64,000 nt of DNA from Paraburkholderia ginsengiterrae. Its GTDB lineage: Bacteria > Pseudomonadota > Gammaproteobacteria > Burkholderiales > Burkholderiaceae. The position numbers and the translations under genes were made by a program. Every line of letters starts with the position of its first letter. Position 1 is the first letter of the stretch. The stretch is from positions 236,614 through 300,613 of the forward strand of contig NZ_LXKA01000327.1 of assembly GCF_001645125.1 (NCBI RefSeq). Direction: 5' to 3'. Of the stretch, positions 1 to 9,608 are shown piece after piece. Under the pieces are notes generated by a model. That model saw only the letters and a list, made by a program, of their open reading frames with translations, searched no databases and had not been told where the DNA came from.

Positions 1-963
1 AATCTGTCGATTCCGGCGGGCGAGGTGTTCGGCATCATCGGCCGCAGCGGCGCGGGCAAGAGCACGCTCGTGCGCACCCTCAATCTGCTGACGCGTCCCT
101 CGGAAGGCAATATCGTCGTCAACGGCCGCGATCTGACGACGCTGCCTGCCGCGCAATTGCGCGAGGCGCGCCGCGAGATCGGCATGATCTTCCAGCACTT
201 CAACCTGCTCTCGTCGCGCACGGTCTACGAGAACGTGGCGCTGCCGCTCGAGCTCGCCGGCATCAAGCGCGACGAAATCGAAGCGAACGTGCTGCCGCTG
301 CTCGATCTGGTTGGTCTCTCGGCACAGAAGGATCGCTATCCGGCGCAGATCAGCGGTGGGCAGAAGCAGCGCGTGGGTATCGCCCGCGCGCTTGCGAGCA
401 AGCCGAAAGTGCTGCTCTCCGACGAAGCGACCTCCGCGCTCGATCCCGAAACCACGCGCGCGATTCTCGACCTGCTCAAGCGCATCAATCGCGAACTGAA
501 CCTGACGATCGTGCTGATCACGCACCAGATGGATGTGATCAAGCAGGTCTGCGACCGCGTCGCCGTGCTGGATGCGGGCCGCGTGGTGGAAGAGGGCAAG
601 GTCATCGACGTGTTCCTGCAACCGCGTCACGAAGTCACGCGCGCGTTGATCGGCGACGTGATCGCGCAAGAGTTGCCGCCTGCCATGAAGGCACGCGTCG
701 CCGAGCGGCTCAAGACCGGCAGCGGCCATCTGCTGAGGCTCGCGTTCACCGGCTCGGGCGTCGATCAACCGATTCTGTCGGAAACGATTCGCCGCTACGA
801 ACTCGACTTCAACATCCTGCACGGCCAGATCGACGAGATCCAGGGGCAGGCGTTCGGCTCGCTCGCGGTGCTCGCGGGCGGCGAACCGGTGAAGGTGGCG
901 CAGGCGCTGACGTATCTGCGCGAGCAAGGCGTGGTGGTGGAGGAGCTCTCGTATGTTGAGTGA
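1..963 (+). CDS. metN: Methionine ABC transporter ATP-binding protein (5' end cut by window)
   Basis: ATPase subunit of the MetNIQ D/L-methionine importer at the cytoplasmic face of the inner membrane. The frame is open from base 1, so the true start lies upstream; about 320 residues are visible. Walker A reads GRSGAGKST, the Q-loop is in MIFQHFNLL, the ABC signature is [15 protein letters not shown] and Walker B is [12 protein letters not shown], followed by the switch His in LITHQMDV. The C-terminal ~90 residues form the ACT-like NIL regulatory domain that binds methionine in this family. The 3' end overlaps metI by 11 bases, indicating translational coupling. Identification is very secure because metI and metQ follow. 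Confidence 0.97.
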   Translation, partial: NLSIPAGEVFGIIGRSGAGKSTLVRTLNLLTRPSEGNIVVNGRDLTTLPAAQLREARREIGMIFQHFNLLSSRTVYENVALPLELAGIKRDEIEANVLPLLDLVGLSAQKDRYPAQISGGQKQRVGIARALASKPKVLLSDEATSALDPETTRAILDLLKRINRELNLTIVLITHQMDVIKQVCDRVAVLDAGRVVEEGKVIDVFLQPRHEVTRALIGDVIAQELPPAMKARVAERLKTGSGHLLRLAFTGSGVDQPILSETIRRYELDFNILHGQIDEIQGQAFGSLAVLAGGEPVKVAQALTYLREQGVVVEELSYVE

Positions 964-1606
964 AATGTTCGATATGTTCGTCCAGTCGTTCTGGGAAACG
1001 CTCGTCATGGTGGGCATTTCCGGACTGGTCGGCGCGGCGGTGGGTTTGCCGCTCGGCGTGTTGCTGTATCTGACGGATCGTCAGGGCGTGTTGCAGAACA
1101 TCGCGGTCAATCGCGTGATGGGCGTGATCGTGAACGCGGTCCGTTCGACGCCGTTCATCATCCTGCTGGTGGCGGTGATTCCGTTCACGCGCCTCGTAGT
1201 GGGGTCGTCGATCGGGACGGCAGCCGCCGTCGTGCCGCTGACGATTGCCGCCGCGCCGTTCATCGCGCGTCTCGTCGAAACGGCGCTGCGCGAAGTGGAC
1301 CGCGGCCTGATCGAAGCGGCGCAGGCGATGGGCGCGACCACCAGCCAGATCGTCTTCAAGGTGCTGCTGCCGGAATCGCTGCCGGGCGTGGTTGCCGGCT
1401 TGACGATCACCTTCGTCTCGCTGGTCGGCTATTCGGCTATGGCAGGCGCGATCGGCGGCGGCGGTCTTGGCGATCTTGGCATTCGTTATGGGTATCAGCG
1501 GTTTCTGCCGGAAGTGATGCTGACGGTCGTGGTGATTCTGATCGTCTTCGTGCAACTGGTGCAGTCGTTCGGGGATTGGCTCGTGCGTCGTTTGAGCCAT
1601 AAATAA
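953..1606 (+). CDS. metI: Methionine ABC transporter permease
   Basis: Inner-membrane permease of the methionine importer, 217 residues, the usual size for MetI. Several hydrophobic segments are visible (around residues 15-45, 60-85, 90-110, 145-170 and 185-205). The EAA loop that docks on MetN is at [20 protein letters not shown]. The ATG start sits inside the 3' end of metN with a GGAGG-like site (GGTGGAGGAG) a few bases upstream. Middle gene of the metNIQ operon. Confidence 0.96.
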   Translation: MLSEMFDMFVQSFWETLVMVGISGLVGAAVGLPLGVLLYLTDRQGVLQNIAVNRVMGVIVNAVRSTPFIILLVAVIPFTRLVVGSSIGTAAAVVPLTIAAAPFIARLVETALREVDRGLIEAAQAMGATTSQIVFKVLLPESLPGVVAGLTITFVSLVGYSAMAGAIGGGGLGDLGIRYGYQRFLPEVMLTVVVILIVFVQLVQSFGDWLVRRLSHK

Positions 1607-1636
1607 ACACAATCCAGAGATTCGCAAAGGTCCAAC

Positions 1637-2434
1637 ATGCAACGTCGTTTCATTCTCAAGCTGGCCGCCGCGCTCGGCGCCGCATCGCTCTTCGCCGCGG
1701 GCGCGGCGCACGCTGAAGACACGATCAAGGTCGGCGTGACCGGCGGTCCGCACGCGCAGATCATGGAAGTCGTGAAGACGGTCGCGGCGAAAAACGGCTT
1801 GAACATCAAGATCGTCGAATTCTCCGATTACGTGCAGCCGAACGCCGCGCTCGCCGGCGGCGATCTGGACGCGAACAGCTACCAGCACGACCCGTACTTG
1901 CAGGCGCAAGTGAAGGACCGCGGCTACAAGCTGATCCGTGTCGCGGACACCGTCACGTACCCCATGGGTATCTATTCGAAGAAAGTGAAGACGCTGGCCG
2001 AGCTGCAACCGGGTGCGAAGATCGCGGTGCCGAATGATCCGACGAATGGCGGCCGCGCGCTTCTGCTGCTGCAGAAGCAGGGTCTCCTGAAGCTGCGTGC
2101 CGACGCCGGCCTGAAGGCGACGCCGCTCGACATCGTCGACAACCCGAAGAAGCTGAAGATCGTCGAACTCGACGCCGCGCAAATCCCGCGCTCGCTGAAC
2201 GATGTGGACGCCGCGGCGATCAACACCAACTTCGCGATGGAAGCGGGCCTGAAGCCCAAGCAGGACGCGATCGCGATTGAAGATCCGAAAGGCCCGTACG
2301 TGAACATCATCGCGATCCGCGAGGCCGACCGGAACAAACCGTGGGTCGCCAAGCTGGTCGCGGCGTATCATTCGCCGGAAGTGAAGCAGTTCGTTGAAAG
2401 CAAATTTGGCGGGTCGGTGATCACCGCGTGGTGA
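1637..2434 (+). CDS. metQ: Methionine ABC transporter substrate-binding protein
   Basis: Periplasmic methionine-binding protein, 265 residues, NlpA/MetQ family. A cleavable Sec signal covers residues 1-26 (basic MQRRF, hydrophobic core, AAHA cleavage). There is no lipobox cysteine, so unlike E. coli MetQ it is predicted to be a soluble periplasmic protein rather than a lipoprotein. Family features include VGVTGGPHAQIMEVVK at the start of the mature protein and AINTNFAMEAGL later. Last gene of metNIQ, 30 bases after metI, and followed by an intrinsic terminator. Confidence 0.95.
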   Translation: MQRRFILKLAAALGAASLFAAGAAHAEDTIKVGVTGGPHAQIMEVVKTVAAKNGLNIKIVEFSDYVQPNAALAGGDLDANSYQHDPYLQAQVKDRGYKLIRVADTVTYPMGIYSKKVKTLAELQPGAKIAVPNDPTNGGRALLLLQKQGLLKLRADAGLKATPLDIVDNPKKLKIVELDAAQIPRSLNDVDAAAINTNFAMEAGLKPKQDAIAIEDPKGPYVNIIAIREADRNKPWVAKLVAAYHSPEVKQFVESKFGGSVITAW

Positions 2435-2495
2435 GCCGGCGGCCTATCGATGTAGCTAGACACGACGGCAATGCAAAATTAGAGTCGTAAATCGG

Positions 2496-2522
2496 AACCC
2501 GGGGTTGTCACCCGGGTTTTTT
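2496..2522 (+). terminator. Rho-independent terminator of metNIQ
   Basis: An AACCCGGG/CCCGGGTT stem with a short loop is followed directly by TTTTTT. It lies about 60 bases after the metQ stop and before the etfB promoter region. Confidence 0.85.
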
Positions 2523-2603
2523 CGAGATTAAAATAGAACGACCGTTCGATATTGCCGTCACGCCGCTGAGGAGCGATATCCTCTTGCTAGAGCGCCCGCG
2601 ACA

Positions 2604-2632
2604 GCGGCTGCCGTGAGGGCAGTCGCTATAAT
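2604..2632 (+). promoter_or_regulatory. Possible sigma-70 promoter of etfBA
   Basis: A perfect TATAAT is present at 2627-2632, 40 bases upstream of the etfB start. The -35 position about 17 bases upstream has no good match, so only the -10 element is well supported. Confidence 0.4.
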
Positions 2633-2672
2633 GTCCGTCGGGTTGACGTATTCGTAACTTTGGAGCGTGTGC

Positions 2673-3422
2673 ATGAAAATCCTGGTGCCAGTGAAGAGAG
2701 TGGTCGATTACAACGTGAAAGTCCGGGTGAAATCGGACGGCACGGGCGTCGATATCGCCAACGTGAAGATGTCGATGAATCCGTTCGACGAAATCGCGGT
2801 GGAAGAAGCGGTGCGTCTGCGCGAAGCGGGCGTGGCGACGGAAGTGATCGCCGTGTCGGCAGGTGTGACGCAGTCGCAGGAAACGCTGCGCACGGCGCTG
2901 GCAATCGGCGCGGACCGCGCGATCCTGATCGAGTCGAACGAAGACCTGCAGCCGCTGGCCGTGGCCAAGCTGCTGAAGGCGCTGGTCGACAAGGAACAGC
3001 CGCAACTGGTGATCCTGGGCAAGCAGGCCATCGACGACGACTCGAACCAGACCGGCCAGATGCTGGCTGCGCTGGCGAACCTGCCGCAGGCCACGTTTGC
3101 CTCGAAGGTTGTCGTTGCAGATGGCAAGGCCACCGTGTCGCGTGAAGTGGACGGCGGTGCCGAAACGCTGTCGCTGAGCTTGCCCGCTGTGATCACCACT
3201 GACCTGCGCCTGAACGAGCCGCGCTACGTGACGTTGCCGAACATCATGAAGGCGAAGAAGAAGCCGCTGGAAGTCATCAAGCCGGTAGACCTCGGCGTTG
3301 ACGTCGCACCGCGCCTGAAGACGCTGAAAGTCGCCGAGCCGCCCAAGCGCTCCGCCGGTGTGATGGTGCCGGACGTGAAGACGCTGGTCGAGAAGCTGAA
3401 GACCGAAGCCAAGGTGCTGTAA
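2673..3422 (+). CDS. etfB: Electron transfer flavoprotein beta subunit
   Basis: Small subunit of the FAD/AMP-containing electron-transfer flavoprotein, which accepts electrons from acyl-CoA dehydrogenases and passes them to ETF:ubiquinone oxidoreductase. It has 249 residues, the normal length. The start [19 protein letters not shown] and the later [20 protein letters not shown] are typical of EtfB. An upstream in-frame GTG at 2667 is possible, but the ATG at 2673 has TGGAG about 7 bases before it and gives the usual N-terminus. It is followed 14 bases later by etfA and then by an acyl-CoA dehydrogenase, consistent with a fatty-acid or amino-acid oxidation role. Confidence 0.96.
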   Translation: MKILVPVKRVVDYNVKVRVKSDGTGVDIANVKMSMNPFDEIAVEEAVRLREAGVATEVIAVSAGVTQSQETLRTALAIGADRAILIESNEDLQPLAVAKLLKALVDKEQPQLVILGKQAIDDDSNQTGQMLAALANLPQATFASKVVVADGKATVSREVDGGAETLSLSLPAVITTDLRLNEPRYVTLPNIMKAKKKPLEVIKPVDLGVDVAPRLKTLKVAEPPKRSAGVMVPDVKTLVEKLKTEAKVL

Positions 3423-3436
3423 GGGAGACAGAGCAA

Positions 3437-4372
3437 ATGACGAATCTGGTAATTGCAGAACACGACAACGCGTCGATCAAGGCCGCGACGCTGAACACGA
3501 TTGCAGCGGCGCAGAAGATTGGTGGCGACGTGCACGTGCTGGTGGCGGGTCACAACGCGCAAGCGGCTGCGGACGCGGCAGCGAAGATCGCAGGCGTGTC
3601 GAAGGTGCTGCTGGCTGACGCGCCGCAACTCGAAGCGGGCCTCGCGGAGAACGTCGAAGCGACGGTGATCGCGATCGCGAAGAACTACACGCACATCCTG
3701 GCTCCGGCAACGGCGGCGGGCAAGAACGTCACGCCGCGTATCGCCGCGAAGCTCGACGTCGCACAGATCAGCGACATCACCGCGGTCGATTCGCCGGACA
3801 CGTTCGAGCGTCCGATCTACGCAGGCAACGCGATCGCAACGGTGCAGTCGGCTGACCCGATCAAGGTCATCACGGTGCGCACGACCGGTTTCGACGCCGT
3901 GGCGGCCGAAGGCGGCAGCGCGGCGATCGAGAAGATCGAAGCCGCAGCAGACAGCGGCCTGTCGCAGTTCGTGAGCCGTGAAGTGACGAAGCTGGACCGT
4001 CCGGAACTGACGTCGGCGAAGATTATCGTTTCCGGTGGCCGGGGTCTCGGCAACGGCGAGAACTACACGAAGGTGCTGGAGCCGCTGGCCGACAAGCTGA
4101 ATGCGGCGCTGGGCGCATCGCGCGCGGCCGTCGATGCGGGCTTCGTGCCGAACGACTATCAGGTCGGCCAGACCGGCAAGATCGTCGCGCCGCAACTGTA
4201 CGTGGCGGTCGGCATCTCGGGTGCGATCCAGCATCTGGCGGGCATGAAGGATTCGAAGGTGATCGTCGCGATCAACAAGGACCCCGAAGCACCGATCTTC
4301 AGCGTTGCGGACTATGGTCTGGTGGGCGATCTGTTTACGCTCGTGCCGGAGCTCGTTAGCGAACTCGGCTAA
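3437..4372 (+). CDS. etfA: Electron transfer flavoprotein alpha subunit
   Basis: Large subunit of ETF, 311 residues, carrying the FAD-binding C-terminal domain. The family signatures are visible in [16 protein letters not shown] (start of domain II), [21 protein letters not shown] and the C-terminal [14 protein letters not shown]. It forms a heterodimer with the etfB product. It is preceded by GGGAGA and lies 14 bases after etfB, so the two are co-transcribed; an intrinsic terminator follows. Confidence 0.96.
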   Translation: MTNLVIAEHDNASIKAATLNTIAAAQKIGGDVHVLVAGHNAQAAADAAAKIAGVSKVLLADAPQLEAGLAENVEATVIAIAKNYTHILAPATAAGKNVTPRIAAKLDVAQISDITAVDSPDTFERPIYAGNAIATVQSADPIKVITVRTTGFDAVAAEGGSAAIEKIEAAADSGLSQFVSREVTKLDRPELTSAKIIVSGGRGLGNGENYTKVLEPLADKLNAALGASRAAVDAGFVPNDYQVGQTGKIVAPQLYVAVGISGAIQHLAGMKDSKVIVAINKDPEAPIFSVADYGLVGDLFTLVPELVSELG

Positions 4373-4414
4373 GCGCCGTAGCGCCGTGTAAAAGGCACCT
4401 GGCAGAACACGAAA

Positions 4415-4448
4415 GGGCGCAGGACCGTTCAGGTCCAGCGCCCTTTTT
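4415..4448 (+). terminator. Rho-independent terminator after etfBA
   Basis: GGGCGC-AGGACC stem arms pair with GGTCC-GCGCCC around a GTTCA loop, followed by TTTTT. It lies 43 bases after etfA and just before the ribosome-binding site of the next gene. Confidence 0.85.
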
Positions 4449-4474
4449 CACATCAAGGCGGGAGGAGAACTGAA

Positions 4475-6265
4475 ATGACCTATACGGCACCCATCAAGGA
4501 CATGTTGTTCGTGATGAAGGAACTGGCCGGTCTCGACGACATCGCGACGCTGCCAGGCTCTGAAGACGCGAACCTGGAGACGGCGCAGGCCGTGCTCGAA
4601 GAGTCGGCAAAACTGTGCGGCGAAGTGCTGGCGCCGCTGAACGTCGAGGGGGACCGCAATCCGAGCAGCTGGAAAGACGGCGTGGTGACCGCCTCGCCTG
4701 GGTTCAAGGAAGCGTTCCGCCAGTTCAGCGAAGGCGGCTGGCAAGGCGTTCAGCATCCGCTCGACTACGAAGGCCAGGGCCTGCCGAAGCTGATCGCAAC
4801 ACCTTGCGTGGAGATGCTCAACGCGTCGAACCTGTCGTTCGCGCTGTGTCCGCTGCTGACAGACGGCGCGATCGAAGCGTTGCTCACCGCCGGCACAGAA
4901 GCGCAAAAACAAACCTATGTGCCCAAGCTGATATCCGGTGAATGGACCGGCACGATGAACCTGACCGAGCCGCAGGCCGGCTCCGATCTCGCGCTGGTGC
5001 GCACGCGCGCCGAGCCGCAGGGCGACGGTTCGTTCAAGCTGTTCGGCACGAAGATTTTCATCACGTGGGGCGAGCACGACATGGCGGAGAACATCGTCCA
5101 TCTCGTGCTGGCGCGTACGCCGAACGCACCAGAAGGTGTAAAGGGTATTTCGCTCTTTATCGTGCCGAAGTTCCTCGTCAACGAAGACGGTTCGCTCGGT
5201 GAGCGTAACGACGTGCATTGCGTGTCGATCGAACACAAGCTTGGTATCAAGGCGAGCCCGACCGCGGTGCTGCAGTTCGGCGACCATGGCGGCGCGATCG
5301 GCCATCTGATCGGCGAGGAAAATCGCGGCCTCGAGTACATGTTCATCATGATGAACGCGGCGCGCTTCGCGGTGGGCATGCAAGGCGTCGCCGTATCGGA
5401 TCGCGCGTATCAGAAAGCGGTGGCGTATGCGAAAGATCGCGTGCAAAGCCGTCCAGTGGATGGCTCGGCGAAACAGTCGGTGGCGATCATCCAGCATCCC
5501 GACGTGCGCCGCATGCTCGCCACCATGCGCGGCCTCACGGAAGCATCGCGCGCGCTCGCGTATGTGGCCGCGGCTCACTGCGACATCGCGCATCGTCATG
5601 CGGATGAGGCGACACGCGCCGACCATCAGGCGATCTACGAATTCCTCGTGCCGATCGTGAAAGGCTGGAGCACCGAACTGTCGATCGACGTGACGAGCCT
5701 TGGCGTGCAGGTGCACGGCGGCATGGGTTTCATCGAAGAAACGGGTGCGGCGCAGTATTACCGCGATGCGCGCATCCTGCCGATCTACGAAGGCACCACC
5801 GCGATTCAGGCCAACGACCTGATTGGCCGCAAGACGTTGCGCGATGGCGGCAAGGTGGCGAAGTCGCTGCTCGCCGGTATCGCCGAAACGGTGGCGGCGC
5901 TCGATTCGCAGCAAGGCGCGCCGTTCGATTCGATGAAGAAGTATCTCGCGCAGGGGCAGCGGTCGTTGAGCGCCGCGGTCGATTTCGTGCTTGCCAATGC
6001 GAAGGGCGATCCGAACGCGGTGTTTGCCGGCAGCGTGCCGTATCTGAAGCTGGCAGGCGTCGTGCTGGGTGGCTGGCAGATGGCGCGCGCGCTGCTCGTG
6101 GCCGCACAGAAGCACGGCGAGGACCCCTCGTTCTATGGCGCCAAGATGGCGACCGCGCAGTTCTACGCGGAGCATGTGCTGCCGCTCGCGTCGGCGCTCG
6201 AGGCGTCGATTGTCAGTGCGAAGGGTGCGGAGAGCGTGCTGGCTTTGTCAGACGATCAGTTCTGA
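4475..6265 (+). CDS. Acyl-CoA dehydrogenase with C-terminal extension domain
   Basis: FAD-dependent acyl-CoA dehydrogenase of the ~600-residue type (596 residues) that has an extra C-terminal helical domain after the usual three-domain core. The middle domain motif is MNLTEPQAGSDLALVRTRAEP. The C-terminal helical domain carries GVQVHGGMGFIEETGAAQYY and ILPIYEGTTAIQANDLIGRK, the latter containing the catalytic-glutamate region. It oxidises acyl-CoA to enoyl-CoA and would pass electrons to ETF, encoded just upstream. The start has a strong GGGAGGAG site. Exact chain-length specificity cannot be read from the sequence. Confidence 0.93.
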   Translation: MTYTAPIKDMLFVMKELAGLDDIATLPGSEDANLETAQAVLEESAKLCGEVLAPLNVEGDRNPSSWKDGVVTASPGFKEAFRQFSEGGWQGVQHPLDYEGQGLPKLIATPCVEMLNASNLSFALCPLLTDGAIEALLTAGTEAQKQTYVPKLISGEWTGTMNLTEPQAGSDLALVRTRAEPQGDGSFKLFGTKIFITWGEHDMAENIVHLVLARTPNAPEGVKGISLFIVPKFLVNEDGSLGERNDVHCVSIEHKLGIKASPTAVLQFGDHGGAIGHLIGEENRGLEYMFIMMNAARFAVGMQGVAVSDRAYQKAVAYAKDRVQSRPVDGSAKQSVAIIQHPDVRRMLATMRGLTEASRALAYVAAAHCDIAHRHADEATRADHQAIYEFLVPIVKGWSTELSIDVTSLGVQVHGGMGFIEETGAAQYYRDARILPIYEGTTAIQANDLIGRKTLRDGGKVAKSLLAGIAETVAALDSQQGAPFDSMKKYLAQGQRSLSAAVDFVLANAKGDPNAVFAGSVPYLKLAGVVLGGWQMARALLVAAQKHGEDPSFYGAKMATAQFYAEHVLPLASALEASIVSAKGAESVLALSDDQF

Positions 6266-6282
6266 CACTGCTTCGGCTGGAA

Positions 6283-6318
6283 AACAAACGGCGCCTCACG
6301 TTGGAGGCGCCGTTTGTT
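6283..6318. terminator. Bidirectional terminator between acyl-CoA dehydrogenase and dadA
   Basis: A 15-bp perfect stem (AACAAACGGCGCCTC / GAGGCGCCGTTTGTT) with a 6-base loop lies between the two convergent genes. There is a T-rich run on the plus side, and the A-rich left arm gives a U-run for minus-strand transcripts. Confidence 0.8.
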
Positions 6319-6391
6319 TTTGTCGGGCTGGTAGGCGGGATTACGCAACAACCACCCACCAGCGCAACCGCTCGCGAAGCGTGGTTAAACC

Positions 6392-7678
6392 TTAGGCATA
6401 AGCCGGGCGCGGTTGGCCGCCGGTCTCGCCGAGGTAGCGATGCACCGACAGATCGTCCGCCTTGATGGCCGGCTGCTTGCCCGACATCACGTCGGCGAGC
6501 AACTGGCCCGAGCCGCACGACATCGTCCAGCCCAGCGTGCCGTGGCCCGTGTTGAGGAACAGGTTCGCCACCGGCGTGCGGCCGACGATAGGCGTGCCGT
6601 CCGGCGTCATGGGGCGCAGGCCGGTCCAGAACGTGGCCTTCGACGTATCGCCGCCGCCCGGGAACAGGTCGTTCACGCACAGCTCAAGCGTTTCGCGGCG
6701 CGCTTGGCGCAATGATTTGTCGAAGCCGACGATCTCGGCCATGCCGCCAACGCGAATCCGGTCGTCGAAACGCGTAATGGCAATCTTGTACGTTTCGTCG
6801 AGGACGGTGGACACCGGCGCGGACTTTTCGTTGACGATCGGCGCCGTGATCGAATACCCCTTGAGCGGATAGACCGGAATCTTCACGAGACCGGACAGGA
6901 ATTGGGTCGAGTACGAACCCAGCGCGACCACGAACGAATCCGCGCGCACCAGCTCACTGCCGCATTGCACGCCGGCAATCCGGTCGCCCGCCATGGCGAG
7001 CGAGTCGATCGGCGTGTTGTAGCGGAACTTGACGCCCAGTTGCTCGGCCAACGCGGCAAGGCGCGTGGTGAACATCTGGCAGTCGCCGGTTTCGTCGCCC
7101 GGCAGGCGCAGGCCACCGGTCAGCTTGCGCGACACCGCGGCAAGCGCCGGTTCGGCTTGCGCCAGTTCGGCCGGCGAAAGCAGTTCATACGGCACGTTGG
7201 CTTCCTCCAGCACGGCGATGTCTTTCGCGGCACCGTCGAATTGCTGCTGGGTGCGGAACACCTGCAACGTGCCGCCGGTGCGGCCCTCGTACTGAATGCC
7301 GGTTTCCGCGCGCAGCGCCTGCAGGCAGTCACGGCTGTATTCGGCGAGGCGGACCATGCGGCCCTTGTTCACCGCATAGCGTGACGACGTGCAGTTCTGC
7401 AGCATCTGCCACATCCATTGCAACTGGAATTGCGTGCCGTCGAGGCGGATCGCCAGCGGCGCGTGCTTCTGGAACATCCACTTGACGGCCTTCAGCGGCA
7501 CGCCGGGCGCGGCCCACGGCGATGCGTAGCCCGGCGAGATCTGGCCGGCATTGGCAAAGCTGGTTTCGAGCGCCGGGCCGGCTTCGCGATCGATCACTGT
7601 CACCTCGTGACCGGCGCGCGCCAGGTAATACGCACTCGTCACCCCGACGACGCCACTGCCCAAAACGACGATTCGCAT
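6392..7678 (-). CDS. dadA: D-amino acid dehydrogenase small subunit
   Basis: FAD-dependent membrane-associated oxidoreductase that converts D-amino acids (typically D-alanine) to 2-oxo acids and feeds electrons to the respiratory chain. It has 428 residues, the family length. The N-terminal dinucleotide-binding motif is [20 protein letters not shown], followed by [24 protein letters not shown], typical of DadA. The C-terminal FAD-binding DAO region contains [10 protein letters not shown] and [16 protein letters not shown]. It is transcribed divergently from an Lrp-type regulator, the arrangement seen where Lrp/DadR controls alanine catabolism. Confidence 0.94.
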   Translation of the reverse strand: MRIVVLGSGVVGVTSAYYLARAGHEVTVIDREAGPALETSFANAGQISPGYASPWAAPGVPLKAVKWMFQKHAPLAIRLDGTQFQLQWMWQMLQNCTSSRYAVNKGRMVRLAEYSRDCLQALRAETGIQYEGRTGGTLQVFRTQQQFDGAAKDIAVLEEANVPYELLSPAELAQAEPALAAVSRKLTGGLRLPGDETGDCQMFTTRLAALAEQLGVKFRYNTPIDSLAMAGDRIAGVQCGSELVRADSFVVALGSYSTQFLSGLVKIPVYPLKGYSITAPIVNEKSAPVSTVLDETYKIAITRFDDRIRVGGMAEIVGFDKSLRQARRETLELCVNDLFPGGGDTSKATFWTGLRPMTPDGTPIVGRTPVANLFLNTGHGTLGWTMSCGSGQLLADVMSGKQPAIKADDLSVHRYLGETGGQPRPAYA

Positions 7679-7718
7679 AACTGCTCCAGGTATTCAAATA
7701 AGGTCTGAGGACGGCGCG

Positions 7719-7753
7719 CTCGTGGATTCGTTGGAATTCATTCGATTCACGAG
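7719..7753. promoter_or_regulatory. Imperfect inverted repeat in the dadA/lrp intergenic region, possible regulator site
   Basis: The arms CTCGTGGATTCG (7719-7730) and CGATTCACGAG (7743-7753) form an inverted repeat with one bulge and a 12-base AT-rich spacer. It lies 41-75 bases upstream of dadA and about 95 bases upstream of the Lrp gene, a plausible place for Lrp-family binding. Function is inferred from position and symmetry only. Confidence 0.45.
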
Positions 7754-7845
7754 GTAAAACGCGAGCCGGCCAGTGTTAGCCGCTATACTATTAACAGTCA
7801 GGCAGGTTTTGTTATCGTATTTTCAGGATTTTCAGAAAAAACATC

Positions 7846-8334
7846 ATGCGTACACAGCGCCAGCCGGTCCGGGCCCTCGACAAACTCGATCACAAGATCC
7901 TGCGTCTGCTTCAGGAGGACGGCCGCATGGCCATGAAAGACCTGGCAGAACAGGTGGGGCTGTCAGTGACGCCGTGCATCGAGCGCGTCAAGCGCATGGA
8001 GCGCGACGGCGTGATCACCGGCTACCACGCGCGCGTGAATCCGGCGGAGTTGGGCGCGGCGCTGCTGGTGTTCGTCGAAATTACGCTCGATCACAAGAGC
8101 GGCAACATGTTCGACCAGTTCCGCCGCGAGGTGCAGAAGATCCCCGAGGTGCTGGAGTGCCACCTCGTGTCGGGCGACTTCGACTATCTGATCAAGGCGC
8201 GCATCGGCGAAATGGCCGACTACCGGAAGTTGCTGGGCGACATCCTGCTGCAGCTGCCCGGCGCGGTGCAGTCGAAAAGCTACGTGGTGATGGAGGAAAT
8301 CAAGGAAACGTTGACGATCGCGGTGGGAGACTAG
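7846..8334 (+). CDS. Lrp/AsnC family transcriptional regulator
   Basis: Feast/famine DNA-binding regulator, 162 residues. The N-terminal winged HTH (about residues 12-60) includes LDKLDHKILRLLQEDGRM and LAEQVGLSVTPCIERVKRM. The C-terminal RAM ligand-binding domain contains VLECHLVSGDFDYLIKARI, the typical VxxCxxxxGxxDYxL block. The divergent position beside dadA suggests it activates or represses D-/L-alanine catabolism as a DadR-like regulator; that role is inferred. A -10-like TATACT lies upstream at 7784-7789. Confidence 0.92.
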   Translation: MRTQRQPVRALDKLDHKILRLLQEDGRMAMKDLAEQVGLSVTPCIERVKRMERDGVITGYHARVNPAELGAALLVFVEITLDHKSGNMFDQFRREVQKIPEVLECHLVSGDFDYLIKARIGEMADYRKLLGDILLQLPGAVQSKSYVVMEEIKETLTIAVGD

Positions 8335-8378
8335 GTCGCGCGGCAAACGCACGCGGGACTCGACAAACGGCGTAAACA

Positions 8379-8394
8379 CTGTATATTTATACAG
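8379..8394. promoter_or_regulatory. LexA (SOS) operator upstream of the radical-SAM gene
   Basis: CTGTATATTTATACAG matches the CTGT-N8-ACAG SOS-box consensus perfectly, with an AT-only core as in strong E. coli-type boxes. It is 50 bases upstream of the chosen start of the radical-SAM gene and 45 bases after the Lrp stop. Site identity is read directly; repression by LexA is inferred. Confidence 0.82.
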
Positions 8395-8443
8395 GTGTTT
8401 TGCGCCGTTTTTGTTTGCCGTTCTGTTAAGACGTGCTCCAGCC

Positions 8444-9592
8444 GTGACCGACTCCGATTCCCACTCCGTCAACGAATATCCGATCGCGCCGCCCGCGCCT
8501 CGCAAGGGCCGCGGCGCGGTGACGAACCTGCAAGGCCGCTACGAAGTCGACCAGCGCGAGGCAGTGGACGACGGCTGGCTGCCGGCGCAGGGCGAAGAGC
8601 ACGATGAGGCGAAGGTCTTGCGCACGCAGGTCTTCGAGGAACGGGCCAAGACCATTCTCACGCGCAATGCATCGCCGGACATCCCGTTCGGCGTATCCCT
8701 GAACCCGTATCGGGGTTGCGAGCACGGCTGCATTTATTGCTTTGCGCGGCCCACGCACAGTTATCTGGGGCTGTCGCCGGGACTCGACTTCGAAAGCCGC
8801 ATTTACGCAAAGGTCAACGCAGCGGAGTTGCTCGAGCGGGAGTTGTCGAAGAAGTCCTACGTGCCGGAGCCGATTGCGCTGGGCGTCAATACCGACGCCT
8901 GGCAGCCCGTTGAGCGCGACTGGCGGATCACGCGTGGCGTGATCGAAGTGCTCAGCGAACGCAATCATCCATTCGCGGCGATTACCAAGTCGTCGCTGAT
9001 CGAGCGTGATCTTGATCTGCTCGCGCCCATGGCGGCGCGCGGGCAATTCATGGCGGCCATTACCATCACGACGTTGGACGCGGAGATGGCGCGCACGCTC
9101 GAGCCGCGCGCAGCGACGCCGTCGCGCCGGTTGCGCACCATCCGCACGCTGAGCGAGGCGGGCATCCCGGTCGGCGTCAGCATCGCGCCCGTCATCCCAT
9201 TCGTCACAGAACCAGATATGGAGCGCGTGCTGGAGGCTTGCGCAGAGGCCGGTGCAAGCAACGCGAGCTACATTGTTCTACGGCTGCCGTGGGAGGTCGC
9301 GCCGCTATTCAAGGATTGGCTCGCAGCGCACTTTCCCGATCGGGCTGATCGGGTGATGAGCCGTGTGCGGGATATGCGGGGCGGCAAGGACTACGATTCG
9401 TCCTTCTCCACCAGAATGAAGGGAGAAGGTTTGTGGGCTGATCTGCTCAAACAGCGTTTCCAGAAGGCGGTGCGGCGGCTGGGTTTGAATCAGCGCGACC
9501 GTGGCATTCTGGATATGTCGCACTTCCGTCGAGTGGAGCTCCGGCGTGCCGAAGGACCGGCGCGCGACAATCCTCAACTGGACCTTTTCTAG
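8444..9592 (+). CDS. PA0069-type radical SAM protein
   Basis: Radical S-adenosylmethionine enzyme distantly related to spore photoproduct lyases, 382 residues from the chosen GTG. The cluster-binding motif is CEHGCIYCFARPTHSY (CxxxCxxC), preceded by SLNPYRG. Further family blocks are LGVNTDAWQPVER and ILTKS-like ITKSSLIERDLDLL. An upstream in-frame TTG at 8411 would start close to the operator; the GTG at 8444 is preferred because conserved sequence begins after it, but no strong ribosome-binding site decides the matter. The LexA-type operator 50 bases upstream implies DNA-damage induction. The substrate is unknown. Confidence 0.88.
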   Translation: MTDSDSHSVNEYPIAPPAPRKGRGAVTNLQGRYEVDQREAVDDGWLPAQGEEHDEAKVLRTQVFEERAKTILTRNASPDIPFGVSLNPYRGCEHGCIYCFARPTHSYLGLSPGLDFESRIYAKVNAAELLERELSKKSYVPEPIALGVNTDAWQPVERDWRITRGVIEVLSERNHPFAAITKSSLIERDLDLLAPMAARGQFMAAITITTLDAEMARTLEPRAATPSRRLRTIRTLSEAGIPVGVSIAPVIPFVTEPDMERVLEACAEAGASNASYIVLRLPWEVAPLFKDWLAAHFPDRADRVMSRVRDMRGGKDYDSSFSTRMKGEGLWADLLKQRFQKAVRRLGLNQRDRGILDMSHFRRVELRRAEGPARDNPQLDLF

Positions 9593-9608
9593 CGCGGGGC
9601 GCGGCGGG

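Noticed and set aside
809-2371. Minus-strand 520-codon frame across metN/metI/metQ
   Set aside because: Overlaps three confirmed genes on the other strand and has shadow-type composition.
4448-6175. Minus-strand 575-codon frame opposite the acyl-CoA dehydrogenase
   Set aside because: Shadow frame; the plus-strand gene has complete family motifs.
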